DNA of 64,000 nt, taken from a virus. This document shows positions 47,717 through 56,153 of the stretch, one piece after another. The stretch's first letter is position 1. Every line of letters begins with the position of its first letter. The position numbers and the translations under genes were made by a program. The notes under the pieces are model-generated. The model did not search any database. It was not told where the DNA came from and saw only the letters and a program-made list of their open reading frames with translations. The stretch is from the IMG/VR virus record IMGVR_UViG_3300006749_000011, positions 1 to 64,000 of that record; one strand, given 5' to 3'.

Positions 47717-48865
47717 ATGGCTAATACGTTTAAAAATATAGAACCAAATGATGTAATATCAACAAGAACTCTTCTTCATGAAGCAATTCCATTAACAGGA
47801 ACAATTGTTAGTGGAACTTACGGAACAACTAATAAAATACTTGGTGATGAAGAGAATGTAAAAAACTTTTCACACGGAATGTTCCAGTCTGTTTATGATT
47901 ACCCGTTTCTCAGTTCTTCAGCAAATCATATTTTTGATATAACTGTGGGATATGCTAATAGTTCTACTCTAAGTTCATCTGCAAACGCTCAAAATGCTAA
48001 GAAAATTAATTTATATAATCAAATGGCACAAGTTTGTATGGGTTATGACAAAACAGGTTCTATACAATTGTTTGATGAAGATGGAGATTTAGCGTCTGGT
48101 ACAAAAATGAAAGAGTGTATGTTTTTTAACTTTTCAAGACTTCTTGTCAAAGATGAGATTAAAAAAGGCTCTTTTCAATTAGAGTTAGGAATCCACCCGA
48201 GTTTTGAACAAGCAGGTGCTACTACAATGAACAATAGAATTAAAATAACTGATTCCAGTGGCTCTAATGGATACAAGACTAATTCACCTGTTGGCGAATA
48301 TGGTGTTCTTTTTGCTACTAGTAGTACAACCACCCCAGCAAATACTCTTCAAGCTGGTGTCACATCTACAGGTGTTGGTCAACCTGCTGTTGGTTTAATA
48401 TTTTATCAAGCAGGAATCGCAGTAATTTCGGGATCAGTATTCAGCAAAGCTAATGCTGGAGGAATACTTAATAATTCTGCCACTGGAATAGATACAGTAA
48501 AACTTTCAACTAATAGTGGTAACACTGGTTTTGGCTTTGTGACAGGTTCTCAAATTTCATCTTCCGCCGATGCAATAAGAAACAGAATTTATAATATTCA
48601 ATTCAATAATACAACGGAATTAAATTCAACAATATATTTCTGTCGTGTAAATCACAATGAGTACAACTATTCTGGTAATCCAACTTATCTTTCAAGTTCA
48701 AAGATTGTTGTAAAAGACAACATTGGAGACCAACCAATATCTTATATTACCTCTGTTGGGCTTTATAGCGCAGATGGTGCTCTTATGGCTGTTGGTAAAT
48801 TATCAGAACCTCTTCGTAAAGACCCATCAATTGAATATACTTTACGAGCTAGACTAGACTACTAA
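47717..48865 (+). CDS. Tail structural protein, paralogue of next gene
   Basis: 382 residues, AAAAGGAT upstream of the ATG. Beta-rich and Ser/Asn/Gly-rich. Its C-terminal part matches the following protein in order: VGLIFYQAGIAVISGS, then YNYSGNPTYLSSS and YITSVGLYSADGALMAVGKLSEPLRK. This makes the two tandem paralogues. Probably a fibre or decoration subunit of the tail; no enzymatic motif seen. Confidence 0.65.
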   Translation: MANTFKNIEPNDVISTRTLLHEAIPLTGTIVSGTYGTTNKILGDEENVKNFSHGMFQSVYDYPFLSSSANHIFDITVGYANSSTLSSSANAQNAKKINLYNQMAQVCMGYDKTGSIQLFDEDGDLASGTKMKECMFFNFSRLLVKDEIKKGSFQLELGIHPSFEQAGATTMNNRIKITDSSGSNGYKTNSPVGEYGVLFATSSTTTPANTLQAGVTSTGVGQPAVGLIFYQAGIAVISGSVFSKANAGGILNNSATGIDTVKLSTNSGNTGFGFVTGSQISSSADAIRNRIYNIQFNNTTELNSTIYFCRVNHNEYNYSGNPTYLSSSKIVVKDNIGDQPISYITSVGLYSADGALMAVGKLSEPLRKDPSIEYTLRARLDY

Positions 48866-48866
48866 A

Positions 48867-50099
48867 ATGAATTATGAAAAGTTTAAACCAGATGACATCA
48901 TTATCAATAGAATAAAAGCTCATCCAAAACAAAGCTTTTTCATATACGATCAAGAAGTCTACATAAACACAAGAAATAATCTTGTTGGAGCATATGCAAA
49001 CGAGTTTTCTGTTGCAACAGGTTCTGTAAGTTTGTATGAATTAAACATAGACAGAGCGCCTGTGGTAGATGGCAAACAACAATCTTTTATAGAACCATCA
49101 GTTGTTGGATACAAAACTGTTCTAGCTGATAAGAAACAGTTTAATACCATGTTGGGCAAAGCACACTCAGATTCTCTCTACAGCCCAGCTTCCTCCGGTG
49201 AGTACAGGATGAGTGCTTCTATAACAAGAATATACTCTGAGCCTACATCTGTTAAATATTTAGGTGTTGAACAAAATAAAAATACCCATATACTAGCTTT
49301 ACAAAATTCTGCTGATACTTATACAACATTAAGCAAGCACTATAACTTTACATCCTCGAACTATTTGTCTCGAGACCTTACTGAAGCAACTGTGAACATT
49401 ATCGACATACCTACAATATTTTATGAATCATCACTTAAAAAAGGTTCTGTAAATTTAAAGTTTTATTTAACAGGATCGTTAATCGGAGAATGTGCTGATA
49501 CAAAAAGAAACGGTGAGTTGATAGAAACCACAGGCTCTAATGCCGGACAGTGCGTTGGTATTGTTATGTATAATGAAGGTGTTATTGTTTTAACTAGTTC
49601 TAATGCCATAGACTCAACAGGTGGTTCTTGGGTTAATTTTAATGGAACTGCTGGTACTGAACAAGCATCTTGGCTTTACTATGCAGCTGGTGCAAATGAC
49701 GGAATAACTCACGACACCGCAGGAGCAGATCAAATTGCTAATGCTAGTTTTAATTTAGAGTTTGAGGGTACTTCTTATACTAATACAATGACATTGTTTT
49801 GCCATGCGGATAAAGGTAAACTTAACTATTCCAATAATCCAACGTTCCTAGAGAGTGGTTCATTTTGTTCTACTTTTAACACTTCATCCTATTCTTACTC
49901 TGAGCCGGCCATAAGTATTAAAAATGTTGTATCATCTTCTTATTCTGGACATAATGAAAACTTTGAAAGAACAACTTATATATCCAAAGTTGGTATTTAC
50001 GATGAAGAAGGACACTTAGTCATGATTGCATCTTTAGCAAAACCGATAAGAAAGAAAGAGAACGACGAGTATACATTTAAATTAACTTACGATATTTAA
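48867..50099 (+). CDS. Tail structural protein, paralogue of previous gene
   Basis: 410 residues, starting one base after the previous stop without a clear Shine-Dalgarno sequence, so translational coupling is likely. The C-terminal half parallels the 47717 product: VGIVMYNEGVIVLTSS, LNYSNNPTFLESG, YISKVGIYDEEGHLVMIASLAKPIRK. The N-terminal halves differ, suggesting duplication followed by divergence of the distal or proximal part. Last gene of the structural block. Confidence 0.65.
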   Translation: MNYEKFKPDDIIINRIKAHPKQSFFIYDQEVYINTRNNLVGAYANEFSVATGSVSLYELNIDRAPVVDGKQQSFIEPSVVGYKTVLADKKQFNTMLGKAHSDSLYSPASSGEYRMSASITRIYSEPTSVKYLGVEQNKNTHILALQNSADTYTTLSKHYNFTSSNYLSRDLTEATVNIIDIPTIFYESSLKKGSVNLKFYLTGSLIGECADTKRNGELIETTGSNAGQCVGIVMYNEGVIVLTSSNAIDSTGGSWVNFNGTAGTEQASWLYYAAGANDGITHDTAGADQIANASFNLEFEGTSYTNTMTLFCHADKGKLNYSNNPTFLESGSFCSTFNTSSYSYSEPAISIKNVVSSSYSGHNENFERTTYISKVGIYDEEGHLVMIASLAKPIRKKENDEYTFKLTYDI

Positions 50100-50108
50100 A
50101 AAAAATAC

Positions 50109-50137
50109 TTGACAAACCAAAATTTATATGTTATAAT
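50109..50137 (+). promoter_or_regulatory. Sigma-70 promoter directly abutting ruvC
   Basis: TTGACA at 50109-50114, 17-base spacer, TATAAT at 50132-50137 with TGT ahead of the -10 and an A-run upstream. Only eight bases separate the -10 box from ATG 50146, so the transcript would begin at or within about three bases of the start codon. Confidence 0.9.
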
Positions 50138-50145
50138 AGATTATT

Positions 50146-50670
50146 ATGATTATTTTAGGACTAGATATAAGTTCAAGCAGAATAGGTTATTGCTTGATAA
50201 ACGAAAACGAAGACCTGCTTCTTGTTGATGAGATAAAACTAAAACCATCTCAATCTCTCGAAGAACGTGCTGATATCTTCAAAAAAGAAATGGAATGTAT
50301 TATAAGGTCTTTACAACAACAGGAGGTAGATTATGTTTTTATTGAACAACCATTCGTGGCATTCTCGGGAGGCAAGACAACAGCAGCGACAATGGCCAAG
50401 TTACAACGTTTTAATGGTATGTGTAGCTATGTGGTGCACGATTTATTTGGCGGCCCTGCAACTCTCCTTCAGGCGAACAAAGCTCGGGGTCTCGTTGATC
50501 TCAAAATCAAAAGGGGTGATAACACGAAGCTCAAGGTTATTGAGTGGGTTAGTGATAAATATCCAAAAGAATTCATAGTTGAGTACACAAGACACGGCAA
50601 TCCAAAACCCGGAACCGATGATAAAGCCGATGCAATTGTTATAGCAAATGCTGGGTTAAAAACTATTTAG
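50146..50670 (+). CDS. ruvC: RuvC-like Holliday junction resolvase
   Basis: 174 residues. The RNase-H-like fold is marked by GLDISSSRIGYCL with D7, YVFIEQP with E67, and the C-terminal TDDKADAIVIA with D159 and D162, the four acidic residues of RuvC. It would resolve branched recombination/replication DNA before packaging, the job of gp49 in T4. The first beta strand begins at ATG 50146 and cannot start later. No Shine-Dalgarno precedes it, and the -10 box is eight bases away, which points to a leaderless mRNA. Its last three codons lie in the 25-bp repeated leader block. Confidence 0.88.
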   Translation: MIILGLDISSSRIGYCLINENEDLLLVDEIKLKPSQSLEERADIFKKEMECIIRSLQQQEVDYVFIEQPFVAFSGGKTTAATMAKLQRFNGMCSYVVHDLFGGPATLLQANKARGLVDLKIKRGDNTKLKVIEWVSDKYPKEFIVEYTRHGNPKPGTDDKADAIVIANAGLKTI

Positions 50671-50681
50671 ACATAAAGAGG
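50657..50681 (+). repeat. 25-bp leader repeat, copy 1
   Basis: Identical over 25 bases to 51202-51226. It covers the end of ruvC (AAAACTATTTAG encodes K-T-I-stop) and the AAAGAGG ribosome site of the 50689 gene. In both copies the ATG begins exactly seven bases after the AGAGG. Confidence 0.9.
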
Positions 50682-50688
50682 AATTATT

Positions 50689-51156
50689 ATGTCAAACGAT
50701 ATGAAACTTATAATGGAATCTTGGAGAACAAACCAACTTTTGTTAGAATCAGGCCAAAAAAATGTTATAAACTTTGCAAAAAACATTGCATCCAATAAAG
50801 TATCAGATGAAAAAATCGAACAGGTTTTTGATAAATTAGAGAAGAATGAAGACTTTTTAAAACTTGTAGATATCTTTAAAAAATTAGAAGAAGAACCTAT
50901 TGAAGAAGGAGCTTTGCTTGACGCTGAAGCAACAGTGTCGATTAAAGGAATGCAACTTATGGATTACATAAAAAGACAACCCGGCGGGAATGCTCTATTA
51001 AAAGCATCAGGCCCAATTATGGCTATGGCTTATATATATACCAAAATAAAAATGGGTCGAGGAGATCTTGACCCTACAGATCTACAATCCGCAGCCGAAA
51101 TAGCCACAAAAGGAACTAGTGCAGATCTTGTAGATATCGCCACTGGTGGTGGATAA
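50689..51156 (+). CDS. Unknown protein with capsid-targeting-like N-terminus
   Basis: 155 residues, AGAGG seven bases upstream. The N-terminus contains MKLIMESW and then L18-L19-E20, resembling internal head proteins of T4-like phages whose N-terminal peptide is removed by the prohead protease after an (L/I)-x-E site. The rest is helical with a hydrophobic segment near 98-115 (ALLKASGPIMAMAYIYTKI). No enzyme motif seen. It may be an internal head or core protein (inference). Confidence 0.6.
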   Translation: MSNDMKLIMESWRTNQLLLESGQKNVINFAKNIASNKVSDEKIEQVFDKLEKNEDFLKLVDIFKKLEEEPIEEGALLDAEATVSIKGMQLMDYIKRQPGGNALLKASGPIMAMAYIYTKIKMGRGDLDPTDLQSAAEIATKGTSADLVDIATGGG

Positions 51157-51174
51157 AAAAAATAAAAAAATAAT

Positions 51175-51202
51175 TTGACAAATTTTCAAAACGTGTTATA
51201 CT
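51175..51202 (+). promoter_or_regulatory. Sigma-70 promoter for the HAD gene
   Basis: TTGACA at 51175-51180, 16-base spacer, TATACT at 51197-51202, TGT ahead of the -10. A-rich sequence at 51156-51172 may act as UP element. It is part of a 32-base block repeated exactly at 51956. Confidence 0.85.
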
Positions 51203-51206
51203 AAAA
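51175..51206 (+). repeat. 32-bp promoter repeat, copy 1
   Basis: Identical over 32 bases to 51956-51987, covering the -35, spacer, -10 and four following A residues. The bases immediately outside differ, so the repeat is exactly the promoter core. Confidence 0.9.
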
Positions 51207-51226
51207 ACTATTTAGACATAAAGAGG
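51202..51226 (+). repeat. 25-bp leader repeat, copy 2
   Basis: Second copy of the block at 50657-50681. Here it follows the -10 box directly and would form the 5' leader and ribosome site (AAAGAGG) of the HAD gene. Confidence 0.9.
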
Positions 51227-51233
51227 TACCTTT

Positions 51234-51959
51234 ATGCAATTGATTATGGAAAACTGGAAACAATTTATAAAAGAAAATGTTGGCTCAAAGTTCAAAATTT
51301 TTTTAGATATGGACGGAGTTCTAGTAGCATTTACCAAAGGTCATGCAGAAGCCATCATAGCATCTATTCAAAAAGACCCAGAGACAATCAAATCTAAAAG
51401 TTCAAAAAAAATATTAAAAAAAATTAACGCCTATCAAGGAGAAGATCGAGAAGAGATTACCATAGACTTTTTAAATAATTTATTAGTTAAAAGAGACAAC
51501 AAACTTGAAATGACAAAGTGGGAAAAACTAATAAAAAGTTTTCAATTTAAACCAATAACCAACAACATGGACTATTGGGTTAATTTAGAAAAGGCTGAAG
51601 GTTGTGATGAACTAGTTAAAGGTTGCCGCGATCTTGTTGGCTATGAAAATGTTTACATTTTATCTGCTCCAATAAACAACGACGAAGGCTCTTATCAAGG
51701 AAAAATGGAATGGTTAAAAAACTCTGGTCTTGGCTTTGATGAGGAGCACATTATTTTAAATTCAGAAAAACAAGAAGTGACTGATCGGTTTCCAAACGCT
51801 ACATGTATTTTAGTAGATGATAGAGAAAAATATTTAAATAAATTTGCAGATGAAGATTTGGAAAATCCTGGAATTGGAGTGTTACATTCGCCAAAAGCAT
51901 CATTAAATGGAGCTAGCAACTCTTTAAACAAACTTAAAGAAATTATAAAAACTTCTTGA
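51234..51959 (+). CDS. HAD-family 5'-nucleotidase-like protein with head-targeting-like N-terminus
   Basis: 241 residues. After an N-terminal MQLIMENWKQFIKE peptide (I12-K13-E14 matches the T4 prohead-protease site pattern), a HAD domain begins: FLDMDGVLV with nucleophile D25 and acid D27, LSAP as motif II, and VDDREKY as motif IV. The fold resembles 5'(3')-deoxyribonucleotidases, which dephosphorylate dNMPs; the C-terminal part is full length. Possible roles are nucleotide salvage or an internal head enzyme. It has its own promoter and shares a leader with the previous gene. Confidence 0.8.
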   Translation: MQLIMENWKQFIKENVGSKFKIFLDMDGVLVAFTKGHAEAIIASIQKDPETIKSKSSKKILKKINAYQGEDREEITIDFLNNLLVKRDNKLEMTKWEKLIKSFQFKPITNNMDYWVNLEKAEGCDELVKGCRDLVGYENVYILSAPINNDEGSYQGKMEWLKNSGLGFDEEHIILNSEKQEVTDRFPNATCILVDDREKYLNKFADEDLENPGIGVLHSPKASLNGASNSLNKLKEIIKTS

Positions 51960-51983
51960 CAAATTTTCAAAACGTGTTATACT
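51956..51983 (+). promoter_or_regulatory. Sigma-70 promoter for the primase gene
   Basis: TTGACA at 51956-51961, 16-base spacer, TATACT at 51978-51983, TGT before the -10. The -35 overlaps the stop codon of the HAD gene. A GGAGG ribosome site follows before ATG 52002. Confidence 0.85.
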
Positions 51984-51987
51984 AAAA
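51956..51987 (+). repeat. 32-bp promoter repeat, copy 2
   Basis: Exact second copy of 51175-51206, 781 bases downstream of the first. The two copies bracket the HAD gene. Confidence 0.9.
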
Positions 51988-52001
51988 TCACGGAGGAAAT
52001 T

Positions 52002-52937
52002 ATGGAGGAAAAAAGAAAGATGTTAACCGACATGCTCGGTTCATATCATCGTAAGGGTAATGAACATTTGTATCACTGTCCTTATTGTAAACACCACAAA
52101 AAGAAAATGTCTGTAAACTTTGCAAATGGATTCTTTAAATGTTGGGTTTGCGATATTCGTGGAAAGAACATTTACAGGATTGTAAGAAAATTTGGCAATT
52201 ACCAACAGAGGCAACGTTGGTTAGAGCTTGATGGTAGACTTGATCTCAAAGACTTTGATAAAATATATAAAGAAATAAACGAAATCGAAGAAGAGCCAAC
52301 CTGCGACCTGCCAAAAGAAATAATTTCTCTTTGTAATAAAAGACTTCCACGCTCATCTCGTAAAGCAATTGATTATCTTCACAATAGAGGTATTGACGAT
52401 TACCAAATAAAACTATGGAAAATTGGATATTGTACCGAGGGTAGATACGGAGGTAGAATCATTATCCCATCTTTCAATTCTAACGGAGATCCAAACTTCT
52501 TTATTGCTCGTTCTTATGTCGGACACAGAATGAAGTACCTCAATCCAAGAACCACAAAAGACATTATATTTAATGAATTAATGATTGACTGGGATGAGCC
52601 TGTTACAATTGTTGAGGGAGCCTTTGATGCTATCGTCGCAGGAACACAAGGCATTCCAATTCTTGGTTCAACTCTTAGACCACAGTCTCGTTTGTTTCAA
52701 GCTCTTGCGATAAACGACACACCAGTCTACATTGGTCTTGACCAAGATGCGGAGAAGAAAGCATCGTGGATGATTAAGAAAATGATTGAATACGACATGG
52801 AGGTCTACAAGATAGACACTTCTGCCGTTGAAGATGTCGGTTCTATGACTCCTCGACAATTCGAGAACGCAAAAGATAGGGCTCAACCTATAGACCCCGA
52901 CTATTTCTTTTTTGATAAATTACTAAACGCTATCTAA
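52002..52937 (+). CDS. 61: DNA primase (gp61/DnaG-like)
   Basis: 311 residues, GGAGG upstream. N-terminal zinc ribbon C26-x2-C29 ... C47-x2-C50 (CPYC, CWVC), then a TOPRIM catalytic core with VTIVEGAFDAI (the conserved Glu) and YIGLDQDAEKK (the D-x-D element), the arrangement of DnaG-type and T4 gp61 primases. It makes RNA primers for lagging-strand synthesis; the partner helicase (gp41-like) is not in this window. Transcribed with the Mre11-Rad50 fusion gene 13 bases downstream. Confidence 0.9.
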   Translation: MEEKRKMLTDMLGSYHRKGNEHLYHCPYCKHHKKKMSVNFANGFFKCWVCDIRGKNIYRIVRKFGNYQQRQRWLELDGRLDLKDFDKIYKEINEIEEEPTCDLPKEIISLCNKRLPRSSRKAIDYLHNRGIDDYQIKLWKIGYCTEGRYGGRIIIPSFNSNGDPNFFIARSYVGHRMKYLNPRTTKDIIFNELMIDWDEPVTIVEGAFDAIVAGTQGIPILGSTLRPQSRLFQALAINDTPVYIGLDQDAEKKASWMIKKMIEYDMEVYKIDTSAVEDVGSMTPRQFENAKDRAQPIDPDYFFFDKLLNAI

Positions 52938-52950
52938 CCATGGAGGATAT

Positions 52951-55900
52951 ATGATAAAAATAGCACACTTTGCGGATACACATATTCGTAATCTTAAATT
53001 TCATGACGAATACAGGTTTGTATTCAATCAGATATACAAAAAACTACAAAGCCAAAAGCCGGACTACATTGTTCATTGTGGTGACTTGGCTCATACAAAG
53101 ACACAGTTGTCACCAGAGTATTTTGCTCTGGCCTCTGAGTTTTTAAAGAATTTGGCAGACATAGCACCGACCTACATCATTCTTGGGAACCATGACGGTA
53201 ATCTAAAGAACTCTGATAGGGAAGATGCTGTATCGCCTATTGTAAATGCACTAAACCACCCACAGCTCCACTTGTTGAAGAACTCTGGTCGTGTTTCTCC
53301 ACAAGACGGTTTATGGTTCAATGTTCTTTCTATTTTTGATAGAGGTGCTTGGATGCGACCAAAAACCGGAGATATAAATATTGCTCTTTATCATGGTGCT
53401 GTTATGGGCTCTAGAACAGGTTCCGGCTGGGCTATGGAACACGGAGATGATGATATTAGTATCTTCAAAGGTCATGATTATGTTATGCTTGGAGACATAC
53501 ACAAACCACAGATTTTAGATACTGAGGGCCGCGTTCAGTATGCTGGTTCTACAATACAACAAAACTTTTCAGAGGACGGAAGAAAAGGATACAAACTTTG
53601 GACAATTAGATCAAAAGATGATTTTGATGCTCAACATGTTATCTTTTCAAATCCCCGACCATTTGTTACTATTAATCTAGATGACAAGGGCAAGATACCT
53701 CAACACTATCACATTCCACATGGGTGTCGTCTTAGACTAATCTCAACTGTAAACATGGATAGCTCATCCATCCGCAAAATTACCGATTTAGCGCGTTCTA
53801 AGTACAATCCGGTGTCTTTATCCTTTTTAAACAAAGGGACGTCTAATTTCACATCCTCAGACGGTCAAGAACACAAAATGGAGAATATGCGAGATGTCTC
53901 CGTTCAAGAGAGGTATATTCGAGAATATCTAAAAGATTATGAACTAGAAGAGGACTTGATGAGTCAAGTGCTAGATCTAAACACTAAGTATAATAAAGAG
54001 GTCGAGAAAATTGAAGAGGTACGAAGAAACGTCAAATGGAATATTAAAGAGATGGAGTTCTCAAATCTCTTTAACTATGGACAAGGTAATACTTTGGACT
54101 TTGCAAATCTCTCTGGAACTGTTGGCATTTTTGGCAAGAACTACAGTGGGAAGTCTTCTGTTATTGATTCTGCTCTTTATGGCATTTATGGCGGAACCAG
54201 CAAAGCCGAGAAGAAGAACGTTCACCTCGTCAATCAAAACAAAACTAAAGCCTCTATCAAGATGGTGGTCGAAGCAGATGGTCAAGAGTACCAAATTACT
54301 CGTAATCTTAATAAATCTTATAAAACCCAACGAGGAAAGTCCATCCCTGTGGCCTCTGGTGATCTTGACTTCCATAATCTCACTACCGATAGTTCTTGCA
54401 ACGGTGATTCTGTAAAAGATACTGAGGCTAACATAAGAAAGATTTTTGGTAATATTGAAGACTTCATGATTACTTCCATGGCATCACAGTTGGACTCTCT
54501 TGCATTTATCAAAGAAGGGTCTACAAAGCGTAAGAATAAATTGGCCAAGTTTCTTGACCTTGACATCTTTGAACAAAAGCTAAGCTTTGCAAAGAAAGAC
54601 TCTTCTGAGATATCCGCACTAATAAAGCGTCTTAAAAATAAAAAAATTACAGAACTGTTAGTAGCCAAGCAAGAAGAGATAGAAGAAATCAATGATGATA
54701 TAGACCACCAAACAGATTTGTGCAAAAAATACAACACACGTTACGAAGAACTACTTGAAGATTTTTTAAAGATAGAAGAAGAGATTAGTTCTATTCCACA
54801 AAATATCATTGATATTGATGAACTAGAAGATGAAATAGATCGTCTTGATTTAGAAATTCACAAAGCTGGTGTAAAAGTATCTGAAAACAAACAGCAGATA
54901 AAACAAAACCAACTTGCTATTCAACAAGCAGATGATATTGTAGACTCTATAAACAAACATAGGCTTACGAAAATTTTAGAGCAGTGTAGTGAGTTCGAAG
55001 AAGCTCTAAAGTCCTCAGAACAAGAACTTAAGAAGCTTAAAACAACAGAAAAACAATCTATTAAAAAAATCAATATGCTTCATGACCATAAGTACGATCC
55101 TGATTGTGAGTATTGCTCTAACAACAAATTTGTCAAAGATGCTACAAAAGCCAAAGATTATCTCCCAACTCTTGAAGAAGAGATTGAGGAAGTAGAAAAA
55201 ATAATTGATGGTTGGAAATTGAGTATCTTTGGCCTCGATAAAGAATCAGCTAAGAAAGAATTGCAAACTTTGGATAACAGTATAACTAAAAGAGACAAGT
55301 TTATGGCTACAAACAAGAATTTAGAAATAACAAACGAATCTCTTGTTTCTAGAATTTCTTTGATGGGTAACCAAAAATCATCTTTGGAACAAGAGCGAGA
55401 TGAATATAATGCTAACCGCCAAGCGATTGAAAATCTTTCCTCCTTGGTAAAATCTAAAAACGCAGTTAAGATAAAAATGTCTGAGTCCAAAGAAAGAAAA
55501 GAAAAATGTGACAAAAAGATTCAAGATTATCTTGTTGAACTTGGAGCTGTCAAAAGTACCATCAAGCGCCTTCATGTCGAAAAGCGAGAGCAAGATGAGC
55601 TGGAAGAGTCGTTTATTGCCTATGAGTTGTTTATGCGCTGTATGCATCCCAACGGAATTGCCTATGAGATAATTAAACAGAAATTGTCGCTTATTAACGA
55701 GGAAATACAAAAGTGTCTTGCAAATATTGTCGACTTTGAAGTTATGTTCGAAGAAGATGGTCGAAACCTTGACATAAATATCAAGCATCCAAAGTATGAC
55801 TCCCGTCCTATCTCCATGGGCTCTGGTGCTGAGAAGACAATTGCTGCCATGGCTATACGCCTCGCTCTGATTGAAATAACGAACTTACCCAAGTCTACTT

Positions 55901-56091
55901 TGTTTATTATGGACGAACCAGCAACGGCTCTTGACCAAGAACACATGGAAGGCTTTGTTCGTTTAATCGATATGATAAAGGATAAGTTCAAAACGGTGTT
56001 ATTGATTTCTCACTTAGATGTTTTAAAAGATTGTGTTGATAAGACGATAGACATACAAAAAGTCGGTGGTTATGCTAAAGTAAACTGTTAA
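52951..56091 (+). CDS. 47-46: Fused Mre11-Rad50 / gp47-gp46 recombination nuclease
   Basis: 1046 residues, GGAGG upstream. Residues 1 to about 350 are an Mre11/SbcD/gp47 phosphoesterase: D9-x-H11, GD45, GNHD at 79-82, then YHGAV and GDIH metal ligands. From about 365 the chain becomes a Rad50/SbcC/gp46 ATPase: Walker A GKNYSGKS at 395-402, long coiled coils with a zinc-hook C719-x2-C722, the signature SMGSGAEKT near 955, and Walker B FIMDEP with D988-E989. In T4 these are two genes. The complex resects DNA ends for recombination-dependent replication and degrades host DNA. No stop or frameshift separates the halves. Confidence 0.93.
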   Translation: MIKIAHFADTHIRNLKFHDEYRFVFNQIYKKLQSQKPDYIVHCGDLAHTKTQLSPEYFALASEFLKNLADIAPTYIILGNHDGNLKNSDREDAVSPIVNALNHPQLHLLKNSGRVSPQDGLWFNVLSIFDRGAWMRPKTGDINIALYHGAVMGSRTGSGWAMEHGDDDISIFKGHDYVMLGDIHKPQILDTEGRVQYAGSTIQQNFSEDGRKGYKLWTIRSKDDFDAQHVIFSNPRPFVTINLDDKGKIPQHYHIPHGCRLRLISTVNMDSSSIRKITDLARSKYNPVSLSFLNKGTSNFTSSDGQEHKMENMRDVSVQERYIREYLKDYELEEDLMSQVLDLNTKYNKEVEKIEEVRRNVKWNIKEMEFSNLFNYGQGNTLDFANLSGTVGIFGKNYSGKSSVIDSALYGIYGGTSKAEKKNVHLVNQNKTKASIKMVVEADGQEYQITRNLNKSYKTQRGKSIPVASGDLDFHNLTTDSSCNGDSVKDTEANIRKIFGNIEDFMITSMASQLDSLAFIKEGSTKRKNKLAKFLDLDIFEQKLSFAKKDSSEISALIKRLKNKKITELLVAKQEEIEEINDDIDHQTDLCKKYNTRYEELLEDFLKIEEEISSIPQNIIDIDELEDEIDRLDLEIHKAGVKVSENKQQIKQNQLAIQQADDIVDSINKHRLTKILEQCSEFEEALKSSEQELKKLKTTEKQSIKKINMLHDHKYDPDCEYCSNNKFVKDATKAKDYLPTLEEEIEEVEKIIDGWKLSIFGLDKESAKKELQTLDNSITKRDKFMATNKNLEITNESLVSRISLMGNQKSSLEQERDEYNANRQAIENLSSLVKSKNAVKIKMSESKERKEKCDKKIQDYLVELGAVKSTIKRLHVEKREQDELEESFIAYELFMRCMHPNGIAYEIIKQKLSLINEEIQKCLANIVDFEVMFEEDGRNLDINIKHPKYDSRPISMGSGAEKTIAAMAIRLALIEITNLPKSTLFIMDEPATALDQEHMEGFVRLIDMIKDKFKTVLLISHLDVLKDCVDKTIDIQKVGGYAKVNC

Positions 56092-56101
56092 ATCTATTTC
56101 C

Positions 56102-56140
56102 AAAGCCTATTTAGTGTAAAAGCTATCTAGGCTTTTTCTT
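56102..56140 (+). terminator. Rho-independent terminator
   Basis: AAAGCCTA (56102-56109) pairs with TAGGCTTT (56128-56135); the loop holds a further TAG/CTA pairing. A T-rich run (TTTTTCTTTT) follows directly. It sits just after the Mre11-Rad50 stop and ends the primase-recombination transcript. Confidence 0.85.
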
Positions 56141-56153
56141 TTGGAGATTAAAG

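Noticed and set aside
54011-54415. 134-codon + strand ORF within the Mre11-Rad50 gene
   Set aside because: Different frame inside a well-supported gene; composition looks like a frame shadow.
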